From Anaerolineaceae bacterium (GTDB lineage: Bacteria > Chloroflexota > Anaerolineae > Anaerolineales > Anaerolineaceae): a stretch of 6,631 nt of DNA. Under the pieces are notes generated by a model. The model had not been told where the DNA came from, did not search any database, and saw only the letters and a program-made list of their open reading frames with translations. The DNA lies in NCBI GenBank assembly GCA_030620065.1, contig JAUXFJ010000090.1:1-6631 (forward strand), given 5' to 3'. The position numbers and the translations under genes were made by a program. Of the stretch, positions 5,000 to 6,631 are shown in pieces. Position 1 is the first letter of the stretch. Each line of letters begins with the position of its first letter.

Positions 5000-5821
5000 T
5001 TATGCTTTTTCCACCTGTATAAATTCCAATTCAACAGGTGTTTCACGTCCAAAGAAATTCACCATGACACGAACCTTTGAACGTTCCATATCAATATCAG
5101 CCACAGTGCCTCTGAAATCGTTGAATGGGCCATCTGTAATACGTACACGTTCACCAGGGCGGAACGAAACCCTATACTTAGGTGCTTCATCTTCCATACG
5201 ACGCAATATCTGCGAGACTTCTTCCGACCGCAGAGGGGTTGGTTCCTCCCCCATACCGACAAAGCCAGTCACTCCAGGTGTATTGCGAACAACATACCAT
5301 GATTCTTCCTCCAAGATCATATTGACCAAGACATATCCCGGGAAGACATTGCGTTCCACAGTACGGCGTTTACCATCACGCAGTTCAATTTCTTCTTGCG
5401 TTGGAATGACCACATCGAAGATCTTATTCTTCATGTTCATGGTCTCAATGCGCTGTTCAAGGTTCTTGCGAACTTTATTTTCGTATCCCGAATAGCAGTG
5501 GATAACATACCACTGACGGTTATCCGTAATTTCGGGTTCCGCCTTAGGCGTTGTATCAACCTGTTCTAACGGTTCGGACTCTTCTTCGTTTACTTCTTGT
5601 TCTTCAATCACTAACGTAGTTTCAGATTCTTCCTTATCAGTGTTAACTGAAGAATTCTCACCCTCAGAAGATGCGGGATTTTCTAAATGAGTATCCGTCT
5701 CTAAAACTTCGGCTTCAGAAGGTTCAATATCCAATGGCGCGTCAATATGATCCTCTTTGGGGGAGATATTATCCATTTCTCCTTCAGGAACCAATTTATC
5801 TTCGTGCTCTAATGCAACCAT
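5000..5821 (-). CDS. nusG: NusG transcription elongation factor with acidic N-terminal extension
   Basis: The protein has 273 residues, against about 180 for E. coli NusG. Residues 102-195 are the NGN domain that binds the RNA polymerase clamp: RQWYVIHCYSGYENKV at the start, then NVFPGYVLVNM at 158-168, and NTPGVTGFVG. Residues about 219-273 are the KOW domain: FRPGERVRITDGPFNDFRGT, then an end resembling the family (GRETPVELEF). NusG promotes elongation, works with Rho, and through KOW couples to ribosomal S10. Residues 1-100 are extra: 34 Asp/Glu against 4 Lys and no Arg, Pro/Ser/Thr-rich and probably disordered. The ATG at 5821 has only a partial SD (AGTAGGT, 5837-5831, spacing 9). An in-frame ATG at 5776 has GAAGGAG only 2 nt before it, too close to be preferred, and would still leave an acidic tail of about 85 residues. 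It lies 40 nt after secE. Confidence 0.96.
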   Translation of the reverse strand: MVALEHEDKLVPEGEMDNISPKEDHIDAPLDIEPSEAEVLETDTHLENPASSEGENSSVNTDKEESETTLVIEEQEVNEEESEPLEQVDTTPKAEPEITDNRQWYVIHCYSGYENKVRKNLEQRIETMNMKNKIFDVVIPTQEEIELRDGKRRTVERNVFPGYVLVNMILEEESWYVVRNTPGVTGFVGMGEEPTPLRSEEVSQILRRMEDEAPKYRVSFRPGERVRITDGPFNDFRGTVADIDMERSKVRVMVNFFGRETPVELEFIQVEKA

Positions 5822-5861
5822 TTAAAGGATACCTACTTTTCTGTCGTTATCTAAAATATTC

Positions 5862-6086
5862 TTACACGGTGACTAATAAACGAATGAGTTGCGAGAAGCC
5901 AAAATCCAACAACCCTAACACAATTGACATGATTACCATCACAACCAGAACGACCTTGGTCATGTCCCAGGCTTCTTTCGACGTCGGCCACGTAACCTTA
6001 CGCAGCTCGCCGACTGTCTCGCGCCAATAACGCATAATGCGCTGAAAGATTGATAGTTTCTTTCTTTTTTGTTGTTTCTGTGCCAC
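5862..6086 (-). CDS. secE: Preprotein translocase subunit SecE, GTG start
   Basis: The protein has 74 residues, the short single-TM bacterial form. The start is a GTG at 6086, preceded by AAGGAG (6098-6093) with 6-nt spacing. Residues 1-20 are a strongly basic cytoplasmic N-terminus (QKQQKRKKL), followed by an amphipathic helix. ELRKVTWPT at 27-35 is the conserved SecE signature. One hydrophobic helix (about 43-70, KVVLVVMVIMSIVLGLL) spans the membrane. SecE clamps SecY in the SecYEG channel. Its place between tRNA-Trp and nusG is the common bacterial arrangement. It is too small for a domain search to separate subtypes, but the signature and order leave little doubt. Confidence 0.95.
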   Translation of the reverse strand: MAQKQQKRKKLSIFQRIMRYWRETVGELRKVTWPTSKEAWDMTKVVLVVMVIMSIVLGLLDFGFSQLIRLLVTV

Positions 6087-6106
6087 AAAACGCTCCTTGC
6101 TTACGG

Positions 6107-6133
6107 CTAAAACGCCGCCTTATCGACGGCGTT
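6107..6133 (-). terminator. Weak hairpin between tRNA-Trp and secE
   Basis: On the - strand AACGCCG (6133-6127) pairs with CGGCGTT (6117-6111) around a 9-nt loop, followed by only a short T-run (TTTTAGCC). It could be a leaky terminator reducing flow from tuf-rpmG-tRNA into secE, or simply a processing/stability hairpin for the 3' end of the tRNA precursor. The short T-run makes a strong terminator unlikely. Confidence 0.4.
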
Positions 6134-6146
6134 GATAAAGCTCAGA

Positions 6147-6219
6147 CAGGCCAGGTAGGAATCGAACCCACAACCCCCGCATTTGGAGAGCGGTACTCTG
6201 CCAATTGAGCTACTGGCCT
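6147..6219 (-). tRNA. tRNA-Trp (anticodon CCA)
   Basis: This is a complete 73-nt cloverleaf on the - strand. The acceptor AGGCCAG/CTGGCCT pairs fully, with A1-U72 and discriminator G73, both expected for bacterial tRNA-Trp. The D arm is GCTC/GAGT, the T arm GTGGG-TTCGATT-CCTAC, and the anticodon loop CTCCAAA. The anticodon CCA lies at 6186-6184. The anticodon stem has four pairs plus a U31·U39 mismatch next to the loop. The 3' CCA is not encoded (TCT follows), so it must be added by a nucleotidyltransferase. It sits between rpmG and secE, as in many bacteria. Confidence 0.97.
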
Positions 6220-6269
6220 ATGTAAGTTTACTAAACATTGCCCAAATGGTTAATGTCTCATCAACTTAT

Positions 6270-6440
6270 CTACTTAACTTCACGGTGCAGCGTATGGGTA
6301 CGGCAACGTGGGCAGTACTTGTTCATCTCAAGTCGGCCAGGATCGTTACGCCTGTTTTTTTCAGTCGTATAATTCCGTTCCTTGCACTCAGTGCAAGCCA
6401 TATTTACAACTGGTCTAACATCTTTCTTTTTAGAAGCCAT
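6270..6440 (-). CDS. rpmG: 50S ribosomal protein L33 (four-cysteine type)
   Basis: The protein has 56 residues: MASKKKDVRPVVNMACTECK at the start and HREVK at the end. It has two CxxC knuckles, Cys16/Cys19 (CTEC) and Cys43/Cys46 (CPRC), plus the family features NYTTEKNRRN and the basic C-terminus. This is the zinc-containing C+ form; the zinc-free paralogue used under zinc starvation in some bacteria lacks these cysteines. L33 sits near the tRNA E site of the large subunit. The ATG at 6440 has no recognisable SD; the only GGAGG in the gap is 49 nt upstream (6494-6489), in front of a short mini-ORF. It lies 61 nt downstream of the tuf stop and upstream of tRNA-Trp. Confidence 0.95.
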   Translation of the reverse strand: MASKKKDVRPVVNMACTECKERNYTTEKNRRNDPGRLEMNKYCPRCRTHTLHREVK

Positions 6441-6445
6441 TATGT

Positions 6446-6484
6446 TTATTTTATCATGGTTGCCCTTTTATGCAGGGCAACCAT
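6446..6484 (-). CDS. Possible 12-codon mini-ORF upstream of rpmG
   Basis: On the - strand GGAGGT (6494-6489) stands 4 nt before an ATG at 6484. That opens MVALHKRATMIK and a TAA at 6448-6446, five nt before the rpmG ATG, which lacks its own SD. This arrangement could couple rpmG translation to the mini-ORF by re-initiation. Its coding sequence lies within the 12-bp hairpin at 6455-6485, so it may also be chance around a structured spacer. There is no homology evidence for the peptide. Confidence 0.3.
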   Translation of the reverse strand: MVALHKRATMIK

Positions 6485-6485
6485 G
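6455..6485 (-). repeat. 12-bp inverted repeat between tuf and rpmG
   Basis: CATGGTTGCCCT (6455-6466) and AGGGCAACCATG (6474-6485) form a perfect 12-bp hairpin with a 7-nt loop. On the - strand it lies 16 nt after the tuf stop codon but is followed by an A-rich flank (ATAAAATAAAC), not a U-tract, so it is not a convincing intrinsic terminator. A role in RNA stability, processing or rpmG translation control is possible. Confidence 0.6.
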
Positions 6486-6501
6486 CATACCTCCATTAAG
6501 C

Positions 6502-6631
6502 TTATTCGATGATCTTAGTGATCACACCGGCGCCAACCGTCAGACCACCTTCTCGAATAGCAAATTGCGAACCTTGCTCCAAAGCTACCTTTTCAATCAA
6601 CTTAACTTCCATCTTCACATTGTCTCCAGGC
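6502..6631 (-). CDS. tuf: Elongation factor Tu, C-terminal end (partial)
   Basis: Only the last 42 codons are inside the window; the 5' end lies beyond the right edge. The translated part, PGDNVKMEVKLIEKVALEQG then FAIREGGLTVGAGVITKIIE, is the end of EF-Tu domain 3, which meets aminoacyl-tRNA and domain 1 in the GTP form. In the E. coli protein the matching stretch reads RFAIREGGRTVGAG; here the first Arg is Gln and the Arg after GG is Leu. The Ala and Glu positions linked to kirromycin resistance (A375 and E378 in E. coli) are unchanged. rpmG follows after 61 nt. The likely role is the main EF-Tu gene, since this gene order is typical of a tufB-like locus. Confidence 0.95.
   Translation of the reverse strand, partial: PGDNVKMEVKLIEKVALEQGSQFAIREGGLTVGAGVITKIIE

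Noticed and set aside
5064..5495. 143-residue open frame on the + strand across nusG
   Set aside because: It is antisense to the conserved NGN and KOW domains, has no SD and no recognisable motif.
6183..6512. 109-residue open frame on the + strand across tRNA-Trp and rpmG
   Set aside because: It runs through a tRNA and antisense to L33 and the tuf end; no support for coding.
1..6631. CRISPR array, insertion sequence or attachment site
   Set aside because: No spaced direct repeats, transposase fragments or terminal repeats were seen; tRNA-Trp is intact with no duplicated 3' end in the window.

Overview
The window looks bacterial and most likely comes from a member of the Chloroflexota (Anaerolineae-like). 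This is an inference from the combination seen: a tuf–rpmG–tRNA-Trp–secE–nusG–rplK–rplA–rplJ–rplL order, secreted cohesin/cadherin proteins of which one ends in a short aromatic-Pro-Leu-Arg tail, a LexA with a Gram-positive-type SOS box (GAAC-N4-GTTC), and an L10 leader RNA. There is no single diagnostic marker, so the phylum call is moderate.

Layout, + strand (1-2460): the 3' end of a membrane-anchored cohesin-like surface protein (2-589) is followed 18 nt later by a secreted cohesin + cadherin-like protein (608-1474) and a strong intrinsic terminator (1497-1530). A near-consensus promoter whose spacer carries an SOS box (1605-1633) then drives lexA (1679-2386). A 14-bp hairpin (2421-2460) ends lexA and may also stop the converging ribosomal operon.

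Layout, - strand (6631 down to 2481), in transcription order: the 3' end of tuf (EF-Tu), a hairpin and a possible 12-codon mini-ORF, rpmG (L33, four-cysteine type), tRNA-Trp (CCA), secE, nusG (with an acidic N-terminal extension of about 100 residues), rplK (L11), rplA (L1), an L10-leader/attenuator region with an internal promoter, rplJ (L10) and rplL (L7/L12). rpoB does not follow rplL here; lexA converges on it instead.

The protein genes mostly follow a standard translation/secretion/transcription-elongation cluster. The more interesting layer is RNA regulation. Two structurally matching hairpins lie directly in front of the Shine-Dalgarno (SD) sequences of rplK and rplA. They share GTGGGAGGG, a 7-nt internal loop and CCAC, and their inner helices differ in sequence. 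They resemble the L1-binding arm of 23S rRNA, which suggests that L1 represses both cistrons separately. Downstream, rplJL has a recognisable L10 leader with an intrinsic terminator placed just before the rplJ SD, so rplJL is probably under separate L10(L12) attenuation control. LexA appears to be autoregulated.
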